Part shown: positions 19,201 through 27,770 of the stretch, piece by piece | Layout of the letters: each line of letters begins with the position of its first letter | Position numbering within the stretch: position 1 is the stretch's first letter | Assembly (NCBI GenBank): GCA_028228615.1 | Contig: JAOJBS010000009.1 | Span: 24,530-88,529, forward strand | Direction of reading: 5' to 3' | Length of the DNA: 64,000 nucleotides | DNA from: UBA4421 sp028228615 | Lineage (GTDB): Bacteria > Pseudomonadota > Gammaproteobacteria > Pseudomonadales > Azotimanducaceae | Notes under the pieces: model-generated | The model's database searches: none | What the model was told of the DNA's origin: nothing | The model's input: the letters and a program-made list of their open reading frames with translations, nothing else | Made by a program: the position numbers and the translations under genes

Positions 19201-19448
19201 GGAACTCTGTAAGAAACTTCATCTTAGATCGGTGCTTCGTAGCTGACGAGGTCATCTGGATCATCGACTATAAATCCGCCACACCGAGCGCAGAGGAAAA
19301 CCTAGAGTCGTTCATAACAGCTGAAGGCCAACGCTACTACAGCCAACTGGCCGACTATAAAACCGTAGTCACTGCCCTTTACAACAATGATCTACCCGTG
19401 CGAACCGCCCTGTACTTTACTGGCTTGGGCCTGCTCCAAGAATTGTAA
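16257..19448 (+). CDS. AddA-like UvrD/Rep helicase-nuclease
   Basis: A 1063-residue superfamily 1A helicase with a C-terminal nuclease, resembling AddA. Walker A is APAGSGKT at 27-34. Other helicase motifs are ITFTKAAAAEMKARI (Ia), LIDEFQDTSRSQ (II), VGDPMQSIYRFRDAD (III), NFRS (IV), VHKSKGLEFDHVFLP (V) and RLLYVACTRAK (VI). The RecB-family nuclease motif is IDYK at 1003-1006. It starts inside the end of the AddB-like gene, so the two are co-expressed. The likely role is ATP-driven unwinding and degradation at DNA ends. It could instead be annotated as exonuclease V beta subunit, but the AddB-like partner argues for an AddAB-type complex. Confidence 0.88.
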   Translation: MANRITPPDQDQRDLALHVGGSYIVQAPAGSGKTTLLVERYLNLLMIVQRPEEILAITFTKAAAAEMKARILATLNENSELAKRVSRRDVEMGWKIRYNPNRLKIQTIDSFAKELATQIPGLHSVSSMDIAKDAKPLYEAAAQALLGQLYSDNPAKKYIADFLAMLDNNASTAQRLLVAMLTKRDQWLDLTSHLSSQVSENFDQIANYVNAALEELHNDILAPLYDSITENDEAMLVTVADHTGLEPEWPAILPLLLTKEFKLRSRLTKREHEAFLDKEFKALFAQWIADLDARGLQPVLANYQQLPSFEISAIDQERILVVSICLSLAAIELEKIFQRQRIIDFNGILMRAVTGLRDDDEPTDLALHWDYRIKHMLIDEFQDTSRSQYHFFSLLTEGWQADDGNTFFAVGDPMQSIYRFRDADVSIFDQCREHGIGSIALTPLNLTANFRSCKTLVQWNNELFNDLLPAEGTSRLGAVKFSAATPIQDDEAATQLVCKYFNEERWEIQAIVGQIEKLIAQDKSTSIGILCRARNHLPGLLEALQAADIETQGTDIDPLANEPIIEDLMSLHRVLLQPSDRLSWFSLLRSPMIGSLLQTLETLATADDISAAIDQYDDTQTEIRRLKDALNWARPKLYEYPLCEVLEGCWIRLGGIDAYAEEHIIHAMRWFELIENEGLNGYDCNQVSIAVNQLYAQPAQAAQVQIMTVHKSKGLEFDHVFLPFLSKQISSDSPSLMLWQQGSEGLLVGVNGDSIHSWLKHEEKIRSENERKRLLYVACTRAKTGLFVSFSVAESKSAIGLAKHIEDYAVAYTEDYAEAGASSPASSSLRENPTDVDTLESQIPPTKRLVHLPREFKVDFATTGLDTGAAIQSNGDDEILSAEENPASNPFELALGNLIHKALAWLGDTHAINQGHTSALEMVQKRLPSWAEQSDCDVSHWPELEAQASLHLQTTLVSETGQWVLSPHSNAFCEWPLTGVIGNSVRNFILDRCFVADEVIWIIDYKSATPSAEENLESFITAEGQRYYSQLADYKTVVTALYNNDLPVRTALYFTGLGLLQEL

Positions 19449-19629
19449 GCATTTTCAGCGCGCGCCACTGGATTGCAATTCCGATACAAAGCTTTACCAT
19501 CCGCGGCCTTGAGTTTTTTAGTTTAGGCCAACCCAAGGGGCTGATTCTTCGAGAATTTTTGCGCCAGCGCTCATAAATTTGAACCTCAAACGATTAAGGC
19601 GACAACGCCATCAGAAGAAGGAATTTTAC

Positions 19630-20673
19630 GTGCAACTTGAAAATCTGAACATTGAAGACCAAGAGGTTTTAATTACACCGGAGCAGTTGAAAGCAACGCT
19701 TCCGGTAACCGAAGGAATACGTGATACGGTAAATCAATATCGAGAAACGGTAGCGAATATTGTCGACCGTAAAGACAAACGGCTTCTGGTCGTAGTGGGC
19801 CCCTGCTCAATTCACGACACCCAAGCTGCGCTAGATTATGCAAAACGCCTAAAAGCCCTTTCTTTAGAGCTTTCTGACGAGATTTTTATCGTTATGCGCG
19901 CTTACTTTGAAAAGCCGCGCAGCACAGTTGGCTGGAAAGGTCTGATTAACGACCCTCACCTAGACGACAGTTTTAAGGTCGCTGAAGGTCTCAACATTGC
20001 GCGCAAATTGTTGCTCGATTTAACAGAAATTGGATTACCTCTGGCCACCGAGGCCTTGGACCCAATTACCCCCCAGTATATGCAGGACCTCATTTCTTGG
20101 TCCGCCATTGGCGCAAGAACAACAGAATCACAAACGCACAGAGAAATGGCTTCTGGTTTGAGCTGCGCAGTTGGCTTTAAAAACGGCACTGATGGCTCGT
20201 TAGATGTGGCCGTCAACGCCCTACAGTCCGTGGCAAGCCCACACCGATTTTTGGGCATCAGCCCAAGCGGTCAAGTCAGTGTGATTCATACAAAAGGCAA
20301 CCCTCACGGCCATGTCGTGCTCAGAGGCGGCAGCGATGGCCCCAACTACTCTCCAGAACACATTAAGCAATGTGAGGCTGCGTTAGAAAAAATTGGCCAA
20401 CCCGCCTCTATAATGGTGGATTGCTCTCATGCCAATTCCAACAAAGACCACCGCCAGCAAGCAACGGTACTTCAGTCTGTAGCGGATCAAATTGCAGCTG
20501 GCAATGACTCCATCACCGGTGTAATGATTGAGAGTAATATTGGACCCGGCAACCAAAGCATTAAAAACCCAGACGGTTTGGCTTATGGCGTTTCAATTAC
20601 TGATGCATGTATCGATTGGGATGACACCAAGGCACTGCTGACTCAGCTCAGCCAGCGGCTCAAGGGACGTTAA
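19630..20673 (+). CDS. 3-deoxy-7-phosphoheptulonate synthase (DAHP synthase), class I
   Basis: First enzyme of the shikimate pathway, condensing phosphoenolpyruvate and erythrose 4-phosphate. Class I (AroFGH-type) hallmarks are VVGPCSIHD, RAYFEKPRSTVGWKGLINDP, GARTTESQTHREMASGL, KNGTDGSLDVAVNAL and MVDCSHANSNKD. I start at the GTG (VQLENLNIED) with AAGGA 7 nt upstream, giving 347 residues like E. coli AroG/AroF. A longer frame from a TTG 51 nt earlier lacks a ribosome binding site and adds a basic tail. Which feedback type (Phe, Tyr or Trp) it is cannot be told from sequence by eye. Confidence 0.95.
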   Translation: MQLENLNIEDQEVLITPEQLKATLPVTEGIRDTVNQYRETVANIVDRKDKRLLVVVGPCSIHDTQAALDYAKRLKALSLELSDEIFIVMRAYFEKPRSTVGWKGLINDPHLDDSFKVAEGLNIARKLLLDLTEIGLPLATEALDPITPQYMQDLISWSAIGARTTESQTHREMASGLSCAVGFKNGTDGSLDVAVNALQSVASPHRFLGISPSGQVSVIHTKGNPHGHVVLRGGSDGPNYSPEHIKQCEAALEKIGQPASIMVDCSHANSNKDHRQQATVLQSVADQIAAGNDSITGVMIESNIGPGNQSIKNPDGLAYGVSITDACIDWDDTKALLTQLSQRLKGR

Positions 20674-20694
20674 CCTTGAGCAAGCAGCGCTCCC

Positions 20695-20790
20695 AAAAAG
20701 GTAAAAAGTAAAAAAGAAGAAGAAAAGAAGCTAAGAAGAAAAAGGGAGCAAGCTGCGCAGCAGGAAGCAGCAGGAAAAAGAAAGAAAGGT
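20695..20790. repeat. Purine-rich low-complexity tract
   Basis: Almost pure A/G on the plus strand downstream of the DAHP synthase gene, with AAG/AAAG motifs and GCTGCGCAGC embedded (20752-20761). It lies between convergent genes and is non-coding. Confidence 0.7.
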
Positions 20791-20833
20791 CGCGCCGAAG
20801 TAATCGACGCATCGTGCCTAACCCAAACGGATA

Positions 20834-21415
20834 TTAGGAATAGTAGGCGTTTTCGGTAACCGTATGATCTGTGTGATCAATGACCCCGGTCAATTCTGGC
20901 ACTTGCTCCAGCAACGTAGTTTCCACACTGCTCTTTAACGTGATATCAACTGCCGAGCAACCTTGGCACCCACCACCAAACTGCAACACCGCCTTAGTCT
21001 CAGGCGTTACCTCAACCAATGACACGTTGCCCCCATGGGCTGCCAGCCCTGGATTAATTTCATTGTATAAAACGTAATTAATGCGGTCTTCTATGGGCGC
21101 ATCCGGACCAACCTTAGGCACTCGCGCGTTGGGCGCTTTGATCGTCAACTGTCCGCCCATTTGATCCTCTTGATAATCAACCTGAGCATCTTCCAAGTAA
21201 GCCTCGCTGCGTCCCTCAAACCATGCCCTGAATCCCGCGTATTCCACCGCGATGTCACCGTCTTGCTCTTCCCCGGGACGACAATAAGCAATGCAGGTTT
21301 CCGCTTGCGGCGTACCTGGCTGGGCTACAAAAATTCTTATGCTGACATCGTCGTCGTCCTGCTTGGATAACAACCCTTGAAGATACGTCTGGGCACTGGC
21401 GGATATTTCGATCAT
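20834..21415 (-). CDS. nfuA: Fe/S biogenesis protein NfuA
   Basis: Carrier that accepts Fe-S clusters and passes them to apo-enzymes. The 193-residue protein has an N-terminal degenerate A-type (IscA-like) domain at about 1-95 and a C-terminal Nfu domain with the cluster-binding C150-x2-C153 (GGGCQGCSAVD). The length equals that of E. coli NfuA. Fe-S enzymes in this window (AcnD, CysH, CysI) are the kind of clients expected. It is divergent from metH; the region between carries short T-rich repeats. Confidence 0.95.
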   Translation of the reverse strand: MIEISASAQTYLQGLLSKQDDDDVSIRIFVAQPGTPQAETCIAYCRPGEEQDGDIAVEYAGFRAWFEGRSEAYLEDAQVDYQEDQMGGQLTIKAPNARVPKVGPDAPIEDRINYVLYNEINPGLAAHGGNVSLVEVTPETKAVLQFGGGCQGCSAVDITLKSSVETTLLEQVPELTGVIDHTDHTVTENAYYS

Positions 21416-21437
21416 AGATACTCTTTATGGACCCGTT

Positions 21438-21473
21438 TTTTTCTAATTCGTTTTTCTAATTCGTTCTAATTTG
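21438..21473. repeat. 13-bp tandem repeat between nfuA and metH
   Basis: Two exact copies of TTTTTCTAATTCG are followed by a partial third copy (TTCTAATTTG). Confidence 0.85.
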
Positions 21474-21712
21474 TTTGTCTAGGCAGCTAACAACCTAACC
21501 TGCGCTATCTAAACCTGCATTGTTCCCAAGTATGTTTGGGTGCTCGATAGTGGCAAGTGTACAGGCACAAACCATTAACAGGGAATAACAATCGTAACAA
21601 TGGAGCCCGTTGTGAAAATTACAATGAACCAGTTTCAACTCAACCAAGGAACCCTTCAATTGTACTGGTGGTCTACCTAGGCTACGGTCTCGCTTTAAAT
21701 TTTGGTATCGCC

Positions 21713-24700
21713 ATGAAAGCCCAACCCAAGCAAGCCAGTATTCCAGAGCAATCTACCGAAGCGCGTTTAAGAGAGGTCATGAGCAAGCGCATTGTTATCC
21801 TTGACGGCGCTTATGGCAGCGCCTTTCAAGGCTATGAACTTGAGGAAGAGGAATTTCGCGGAGAAAGGTTTAGCGCGCACACCATGTCATTGAAGGGTAA
21901 CCATGACATTCTCAATCTAACCCGCCAGTACGTTGTAGAAGAGGTGCACCGAGGCTACCTGGAGGCTGGTTGCGACATTATCTGTACCAACACTTTTAAC
22001 GCCACAAGTATTGCTCAGGCAGACTTTGGCACTGAAGATATTTGTAGGGAAATGAACAGAGAATCGGCAAAAATCGCCCGAGCGGTTGCCGATGAATTTT
22101 CAACGGCTGAGAAACCAAGGTTTGTCGCCGGCAGCGTGGGGCCAACCAACAGAACAGCCAGCCTTTCACCTGACGTAAACCGGCCCGAATTTCGTAATGT
22201 AGATTTCGACGAATTGGTAATCGCATACACCGAGGCGTTAGAAGGTCTCGTCGAAGGCGGCGTAGATATCTTCCTCATCGAAACAGTCTTCGACACATTA
22301 AATGCAAAAGCGGCTATTTACGCGGCAAATCTAGTTAACCGGCAACTGCGCAACCCCTGCCCGCTGATGATCTCTGGCACCATTACCGATGCCAGCGGCA
22401 GAACCTTATCAGGCCAGACCTGCGAGGCATTTATTTACTCGGTGGAACACGCTCAGCCGATTTCCATTGGGCTAAATTGCGCCCTTGGCGCGGAGCAACT
22501 GCGTCCCCACGTTAATGAACTGGCGAACCTGTGTAACAGTGCCGTTAGCGTTCACCCCAATGCTGGGTTGCCGGATGCCTTTGGCGAATACAATCAAAGT
22601 GCAGAGCAAATGGCAGAAATTATTCGCAGCTTTGCAGAAGCGGGTTGGTTGAACGTTGTCGGTGGCTGCTGCGGTACCACGCCAAGCCACATTAAGGCCA
22701 TTGCCCAGGTGGTTGAAGGTATGGCCCCGCGCCCGCTTATTGAGCGAAAAGTAGCGCGGACCGATACCAAAGGCTTAAAACTCTCAGGCTTGGAGCCACT
22801 CAAACTCAATAGTGAGAGCTTATTTATCAATGTAGGTGAACGCACCAATGTCACCGGCTCGGCCAAATTTGCGCGGCTCATTCGCGAGTCCAAATACGAA
22901 GAGGCCCTCCAGGTGGCCCGCCAGCAGGTAGAAAGCGGCGCTCAGGTCATTGATATCAATATGGACGAAGGCATGCTTGATGGCGCTGAAGCCATGGTGC
23001 ATTTCCTCAATTTAATCGCCACTGAACCTGACATTTCCAAAGTGCCCATCATGATCGACTCGAGTAAATGGGAAATCATCGAAGCGGGTCTTAAATGTGT
23101 TCAGGGCAAGGCCATTGTTAACTCAATCAGCCTGAAGGAAGGCCACGAGGCATTCGTCAGCGCCGCGCAAAAATGTCAGGACTATGGCGCCGCTATGGTG
23201 GTCATGGCATTCGACGAGGACGGCCAAGCTGACTCACTAGAAAGAAAAATAGCCATCTGCCAGCGCAGCTACAAAGTACTCACTGAGGAGGTGGGCGTTG
23301 TACCGTCAGATATTATTTTTGACCCTAATATTTTTGCCATCGGCACCGGCATCGAAGAACACAGCAACTATGCCGTGGACTTTATTGAATCCGTAAAGTG
23401 GATTAAGGAAAACCTGCCTGGCGCCAGCACATCTGGCGGCTTAAGCAATGTGTCCTTCGCCTTTCGCGGTAATAACTTAGTTCGCGAAGCAATACACACG
23501 GTCTTTCTTTATCACGCCGTTCAAGCTGGCATGACTATGGGTATTGTTAACGCGGGTCAACTTGGCATTTACGCCGACTTGTCTGACGAATTACGCGAAG
23601 CCGCTGAAGACTTGGTCCTCAACAGAAGAGAAGACGCTACAGAAAGGCTGCTCACCATTGCCCAATCGATGACTGATGAAGGCGGTAATGAAGCCAAAGA
23701 ACAAAAAGAGGCCGAGTGGCGACAACTACCCGTTACCGAGCGCCTGAGCTATGCGCTGATTAAAGGCAATAACGAGTTTATTGTTGAGGATACAGAGGCA
23801 GCAAGACTAGAAGCCACGCACCCGTTAGAGGTTATTGAAGGCCCCTTGATGGACGGCATGGGTGTGGTTGGAGATTTATTCGGCAGCGGCAAAATGTTTT
23901 TGCCTCAGGTGGTTAAAAGTGCGCGGGTGATGAAGCAAGCCGTAGGCCACCTAGTGCCCTTCATTGAAGAGGAAAAGCTGAAAAATCCCAGCCGGGAAAG
24001 TGCCGCAAAAGGCAAAATCATCATGGCTACGGTAAAAGGCGACGTACACGACATAGGCAAAAATATTGTCGGTGTGGTGCTGCAATGTAACAACTACGAG
24101 GTCATCGATTTAGGCGTTATGGTGTCTAAAGAAACCATTATCCAAACGGCAATCGATACGGGCGCCAACATGATTGGTTTATCCGGTTTAATCACCCCGT
24201 CATTGGACGAGATGGTCAATGTTGCAACCGAGATGCAACGCCTAGGCTTAGACATACCGCTGTTGATCGGAGGCGCCACCACCAGTAAGGCCCACACCGC
24301 GGCAAAGATCGCCCCGTGCTATGAAAATCGCGCCACGGTTTATGTATCCGACGCCTCCAGAGCTGTGGGTGTTGCCAGTAAGCTATTGGCTGGCGAAGAC
24401 AGCTACAAGGCCTACGCAGAAGAAATTGATCAAGAATACGCGTTGATCAAGATACGGGTGGAAGCACGGCGTGAAAAGCGTGCGTTTTTAGGCTTAGCGG
24501 ATGCTAGAGCCAATGCATGGTCTAGCGACGAACAAAATTACCAGCCCGCCAAACCCAACCAATTGGGCGTATTCGACTACAAACCAGCACTGGCAGAACT
24601 TGTGCCTTACATCGATTGGACACCATTCTTTATGACTTGGTCTTTGGCCGGGCGCTACCCAGCGATTTTAACAGATGAAGTAGTCGGCGAAGCGGCCACA

Positions 24701-25450
24701 CAACTCTTTGCTGACGCCCAAGAACGGCTACAGTGGTTGATTGACGATGGCCGTTTGGAAGCGGCTGGGGTGTACGGCATATGGCCGGCAAACCGTCTAG
24801 GTGATGACGACATAGAACTGTTCACCGATGAGGACCGCAGCCAACGTCTTGCCGCCCTGCACCACTTACGTCAACAGGCGCCAAAGCCAGATGACCTAAG
24901 CCCCAATCAGTGCCTGTCAGACTATGTGGCAAAGCCTGGTAGCGCAGACTATCTGGGCGGATTCGCCGTGACCACGGGGATCAATATCGACGCCATTCTC
25001 GCTGAATTTCCGGATGACGACTATGCACAGATAATGATCAAATCTTTGGCTGACAGACTTGCAGAGGCCTTTGCTGAACGACTACATGCCCATGTGCGAC
25101 AACAGGCATGGGGCTACAGCCCCGATGAAGAATTTGATGCAGAACGCTTTATTAAGGAGCGGTATCAAGGGATCCGACCTGCACCAGGCTACCCTGCTTG
25201 CCCGGAACACAGCGAAAAAGCCACTCTGTTCCAATTACTTGATGCCACTAACCGAACAGGCATTGAGCTGACTGAGAGCTATGCAATGTCTCCTGCGGCA
25301 GCCGTAAGCGGATTCTATTTTGCCCACCCAGAAGCCAAATACTTTGGTATCGGGAAAATTGATGAAGACCAGTTAGCAGATTACGCTGTAAGAAAAGAAT
25401 TGGACATTGATGCGGCGAGAACGCTGTTAAGTCCGACGATGTCTGACTAA
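21713..25450 (+). CDS. metH: Cobalamin-dependent methionine synthase
   Basis: Transfers a methyl group from 5-methyltetrahydrofolate via methylcobalamin to homocysteine. Modules in order: a homocysteine-binding barrel with zinc ligands C256 and C319-C320 (GGCCGTT); a pterin-binding barrel (NVGERTNVTGSAKFARLI onward, INMDEGMLDG); a cobalamin cap and Rossmann domain with D777-x-H779-x-x-G (GDVHDIGKNIVG); and a C-terminal activation domain with RPAPGYPACPEH. I start at MKAQPKQ, giving 1245 residues, close to the E. coli enzyme (1227). A longer in-frame extension of 52 codons begins ATGTACAGGCAC... in frame upstream but has no family counterpart. The ribosome binding site is weak. Confidence 0.95.
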   Translation: MKAQPKQASIPEQSTEARLREVMSKRIVILDGAYGSAFQGYELEEEEFRGERFSAHTMSLKGNHDILNLTRQYVVEEVHRGYLEAGCDIICTNTFNATSIAQADFGTEDICREMNRESAKIARAVADEFSTAEKPRFVAGSVGPTNRTASLSPDVNRPEFRNVDFDELVIAYTEALEGLVEGGVDIFLIETVFDTLNAKAAIYAANLVNRQLRNPCPLMISGTITDASGRTLSGQTCEAFIYSVEHAQPISIGLNCALGAEQLRPHVNELANLCNSAVSVHPNAGLPDAFGEYNQSAEQMAEIIRSFAEAGWLNVVGGCCGTTPSHIKAIAQVVEGMAPRPLIERKVARTDTKGLKLSGLEPLKLNSESLFINVGERTNVTGSAKFARLIRESKYEEALQVARQQVESGAQVIDINMDEGMLDGAEAMVHFLNLIATEPDISKVPIMIDSSKWEIIEAGLKCVQGKAIVNSISLKEGHEAFVSAAQKCQDYGAAMVVMAFDEDGQADSLERKIAICQRSYKVLTEEVGVVPSDIIFDPNIFAIGTGIEEHSNYAVDFIESVKWIKENLPGASTSGGLSNVSFAFRGNNLVREAIHTVFLYHAVQAGMTMGIVNAGQLGIYADLSDELREAAEDLVLNRREDATERLLTIAQSMTDEGGNEAKEQKEAEWRQLPVTERLSYALIKGNNEFIVEDTEAARLEATHPLEVIEGPLMDGMGVVGDLFGSGKMFLPQVVKSARVMKQAVGHLVPFIEEEKLKNPSRESAAKGKIIMATVKGDVHDIGKNIVGVVLQCNNYEVIDLGVMVSKETIIQTAIDTGANMIGLSGLITPSLDEMVNVATEMQRLGLDIPLLIGGATTSKAHTAAKIAPCYENRATVYVSDASRAVGVASKLLAGEDSYKAYAEEIDQEYALIKIRVEARREKRAFLGLADARANAWSSDEQNYQPAKPNQLGVFDYKPALAELVPYIDWTPFFMTWSLAGRYPAILTDEVVGEAATQLFADAQERLQWLIDDGRLEAAGVYGIWPANRLGDDDIELFTDEDRSQRLAALHHLRQQAPKPDDLSPNQCLSDYVAKPGSADYLGGFAVTTGINIDAILAEFPDDDYAQIMIKSLADRLAEAFAERLHAHVRQQAWGYSPDEEFDAERFIKERYQGIRPAPGYPACPEHSEKATLFQLLDATNRTGIELTESYAMSPAAAVSGFYFAHPEAKYFGIGKIDEDQLADYAVRKELDIDAARTLLSPTMSD

Positions 25451-25505
25451 CGCCTACATAAATCCGAGGAAAAGCAAAAAACGAAAGGAAAGGAAAGAAA
25501 AAAAA

Positions 25506-25533
25506 GAAAAGAGAAAAGAGAAAAGAGAAAAGA
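25506..25533. repeat. Heptamer GAAAAGA tandem repeat in a purine tract
   Basis: Four consecutive GAAAAGA units lie inside a longer purine-only tract (about 25475-25536) just after metH. Non-coding. Confidence 0.9.
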
Positions 25534-25598
25534 AAGCCTTGAACGAAGACTTTCTTGAAGGCGCACGCTCCAAATCAGATAGGGCCCAGAAGGTGATA

Positions 25599-25646
25599 CG
25601 AAAGGAGCGCAAATGGCTTATCCGCCATGCACCCCCTTTCCTTTCG
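25599..25646. terminator. Interrupted inverted repeat between metH and the small membrane-protein gene
   Basis: An inner stem ATGGC / GCCAT with a 6-nt loop and an outer stem CGAAAGG / CCTTTCG are separated by unpaired bases. It lies between convergent genes, so it could terminate both. There is no long T-run. Confidence 0.4.
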
Positions 25647-25673
25647 TCCCGAAGTTAACTTCTAACGAGCGCT

Positions 25674-25811
25674 TTATAGATCGACAGTAAAACCTGAGAT
25701 ATAAACCGCAGCAAATAACACCGCTGCAGTAAACATAACCAAAATAGCTTTCACATCGGCAGCATCATCTTTGGCCTGTTGGTCTTGGTTTGACTGGTGC
25801 TCTTCGCTCAT
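25674..25811 (-). CDS. Small single-pass membrane protein, 45 residues
   Basis: A short frame reading MSEEHQSNQDQQAKDD at the N-terminus, then a hydrophobic helix of about 23 residues (ILVMFTAAVLFAAVYISGF) and the end TVDL. The polar, acidic/glutamine-rich head and single transmembrane segment are typical of small bacterial membrane proteins. GGAAGAGAGAGA directly precedes the ATG as a ribosome binding site. It lies between metH and cysI on the opposite strand from both. I do not recognise a family, and the function is unknown. The coherent polar-then-hydrophobic pattern and strong ribosome binding site make it a likely real gene. Confidence 0.7.
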   Translation of the reverse strand: MSEEHQSNQDQQAKDDAADVKAILVMFTAAVLFAAVYISGFTVDL

Positions 25812-26102
25812 TCTCTCTCTTCCACTGGTTTATTTTTGGCCCCCAACTTCTAGTCAGCTCTCGCGTGCTCTACAAGCGCTAAAATGGGCATTTCTAAGGC
25901 CGCAAGTATAGACCGCCACGCAGGCATGACAAGTGCCTAGCGCTAATTTCGTAGCCACACTGTCTTTTTGATTATTTATATATTCGACCTTGGAATAAGG
26001 CCACGCCCGCAATTGGTTGCCCTGTATAAATGGTACTGCTACTGTCCTCCGCTTAACTCAGTCAGGGGACTTGGGTGACGCGAAGTAGGAAACCCATAAA
26101 AC

Positions 26103-27770
26103 ATGTATCAATACACCGAATTTGACCGCTCGTTTATTGAAGAACGAGTCAATCACTACCGAGAACAAACCACACGTTACCTTAACGGCCAGCTTTCAGA
26201 AGACGAATTTCTGCAACTAAGACTGCGCAACGGCCTGTACCTGCAACGACTGGCACCAATGCTCAGAGTAGCCATTCCTTACGGCACCCTATCTAGCCAA
26301 CAGCTTTTTGCCCTAGGCAAGGTCGCAAGAGAATACGACCGTGGTTATGGGCACCTAAGCACCCGGCAAAATATGCAGTTTAACTGGCCAGAACTTGCTG
26401 AAGTGCCAGATATCTTGGCAGACATGGCAAACGTAGATTTACACGCCATACAAACCAGTGGCAGCTGTATACGTAACGTCACGACAGACCATTTTGCGGG
26501 CGCAGCGGCGGACGAAACAATAGACCCACGCCCCTACTGCGAAATCATTCGCCAATGGTCCACAAACCACCCAGAATTTGAATGGCTACCGCGCAAGTTC
26601 AAAATTGCCGTAACTGGCGCCGCCGAGGACCGTGCGGCAATTGGTGTACATGACGTTGGCCTAAGGGTTTATCGCGATGATAAGGGCGACGTTCAATTTG
26701 ATGTTTACGCTGGCGGTGGTTTAGGTCGCACACCAGTGCTTGGCGCCTTAGTACGCTCAGAGCTACCCATCGAACATCTACTGACCTATTTAGAAGCGCT
26801 AATGCGGGTGTATAACCGTTACGGTCGCCGCGACAATAAGTACAAAGCGCGAATCAAAATATTGGTTAGAGCTATGGGTGTTGATGGCTTTCGCGCCAAA
26901 GTAGACGAAGAATGGGCGCACAGCAAAGGCGGACCGGGCACGCTACCAGAAGCAGAAATATCCAGAGTTGAGGCATTCTTCGCGCCGCCCAGCTATAGCC
27001 AGCAGCCAGATGTAGGAGACGCTCTGGCAGAACATAGATTGGCCAATCCCAAGTTTAGTCAGTGGTTGCAGCACAATGTAATGGAACACAAAGCACCAGG
27101 CTATGCGGCGGTAACCCTCTCCACTAAAGCCACCGGTGTACCACCCGGCGATGTGAGCGACACGCAAATTGATGCTGTTGCACAGTGGGCTGCTGATTAC
27201 AGCTTCAGCGAAGTACGCATTAGCCACGAACAAAATTTTGTTCTACCCCATGTACCCAAGCAGCATTTGTTTGAATTGTGGCAAAAGGCCCAGGCACAAA
27301 ACCTAGCTACAGCGAACGCACGACTAATAACCGATATGATCTGTTGCCCCGGCGGCGACTATTGTTCATTGGCTAACGCCAAGTCCATACCGGTGGCAGA
27401 GGCACTACAAGAACGGTTCGATGACTACGATTTTCAATACGATCTAGGCGAGCTAAATCTCAACATTTCTGGCTGCATGAACGCCTGCGGCCACCACCAC
27501 GTAGGACACATTGGCATTCTTGGTGTTGATAAGAAAGGCAGTGAGTTTTATCAGATTTCCCTGGGCGGACACGCTGGACACTCAGAATTGGCACCGTCTC
27601 TTGGGCAAATTGTTGGCCCCTCTATTCCTCGTGCTGAAGTTTGTGATGTTATTGCTAAGATTCTTGAAATCTATGTAGACCTCAGATTAGAAGACGAGAG
27701 CTTTCTCGGGTGCTTTAAGCGCGTTGGTATTGCGCCATTTAAGGAGCGTGTTTATGCACCATCTCATTAA
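26103..27770 (+). CDS. cysI: Sulfite reductase hemoprotein (beta) subunit
   Basis: Six-electron reduction of sulfite to sulfide by a siroheme-[4Fe-4S] enzyme. It has 555 residues with two ferredoxin-like nitrite/sulfite reductase repeats. Cluster ligands are C415-x5-C421 (CCPGGDYC) and C458-x3-C462 (SGCMNACGHHHVGH), the latter cysteine also bridging siroheme. The sulfite-binding arginine region (GHLSTRQNMQFNW) is near residue 85. No flavoprotein CysJ is encoded here, as in Pseudomonas-type organisms, so the electron donor is open. The downstream DUF934 gene overlaps it by 17 nt. AGGAA lies about 11 nt before the ATG. Confidence 0.95.
   Translation: MYQYTEFDRSFIEERVNHYREQTTRYLNGQLSEDEFLQLRLRNGLYLQRLAPMLRVAIPYGTLSSQQLFALGKVAREYDRGYGHLSTRQNMQFNWPELAEVPDILADMANVDLHAIQTSGSCIRNVTTDHFAGAAADETIDPRPYCEIIRQWSTNHPEFEWLPRKFKIAVTGAAEDRAAIGVHDVGLRVYRDDKGDVQFDVYAGGGLGRTPVLGALVRSELPIEHLLTYLEALMRVYNRYGRRDNKYKARIKILVRAMGVDGFRAKVDEEWAHSKGGPGTLPEAEISRVEAFFAPPSYSQQPDVGDALAEHRLANPKFSQWLQHNVMEHKAPGYAAVTLSTKATGVPPGDVSDTQIDAVAQWAADYSFSEVRISHEQNFVLPHVPKQHLFELWQKAQAQNLATANARLITDMICCPGGDYCSLANAKSIPVAEALQERFDDYDFQYDLGELNLNISGCMNACGHHHVGHIGILGVDKKGSEFYQISLGGHAGHSELAPSLGQIVGPSIPRAEVCDVIAKILEIYVDLRLEDESFLGCFKRVGIAPFKERVYAPSH

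Noticed and set aside
21540..21712. Possible cobalamin riboswitch upstream of metH (GGGAA, CCCG and AAGGAACCC elements).
   Set aside because: The B12 box and the core helices do not match in order or spacing, and metH is not a typical target. A covariance-model search would settle it.
21557..21712. 52-codon N-terminal extension of MetH.
   Set aside because: Not found in MetH proteins and rich in unusual residues for this position; more likely leader RNA.
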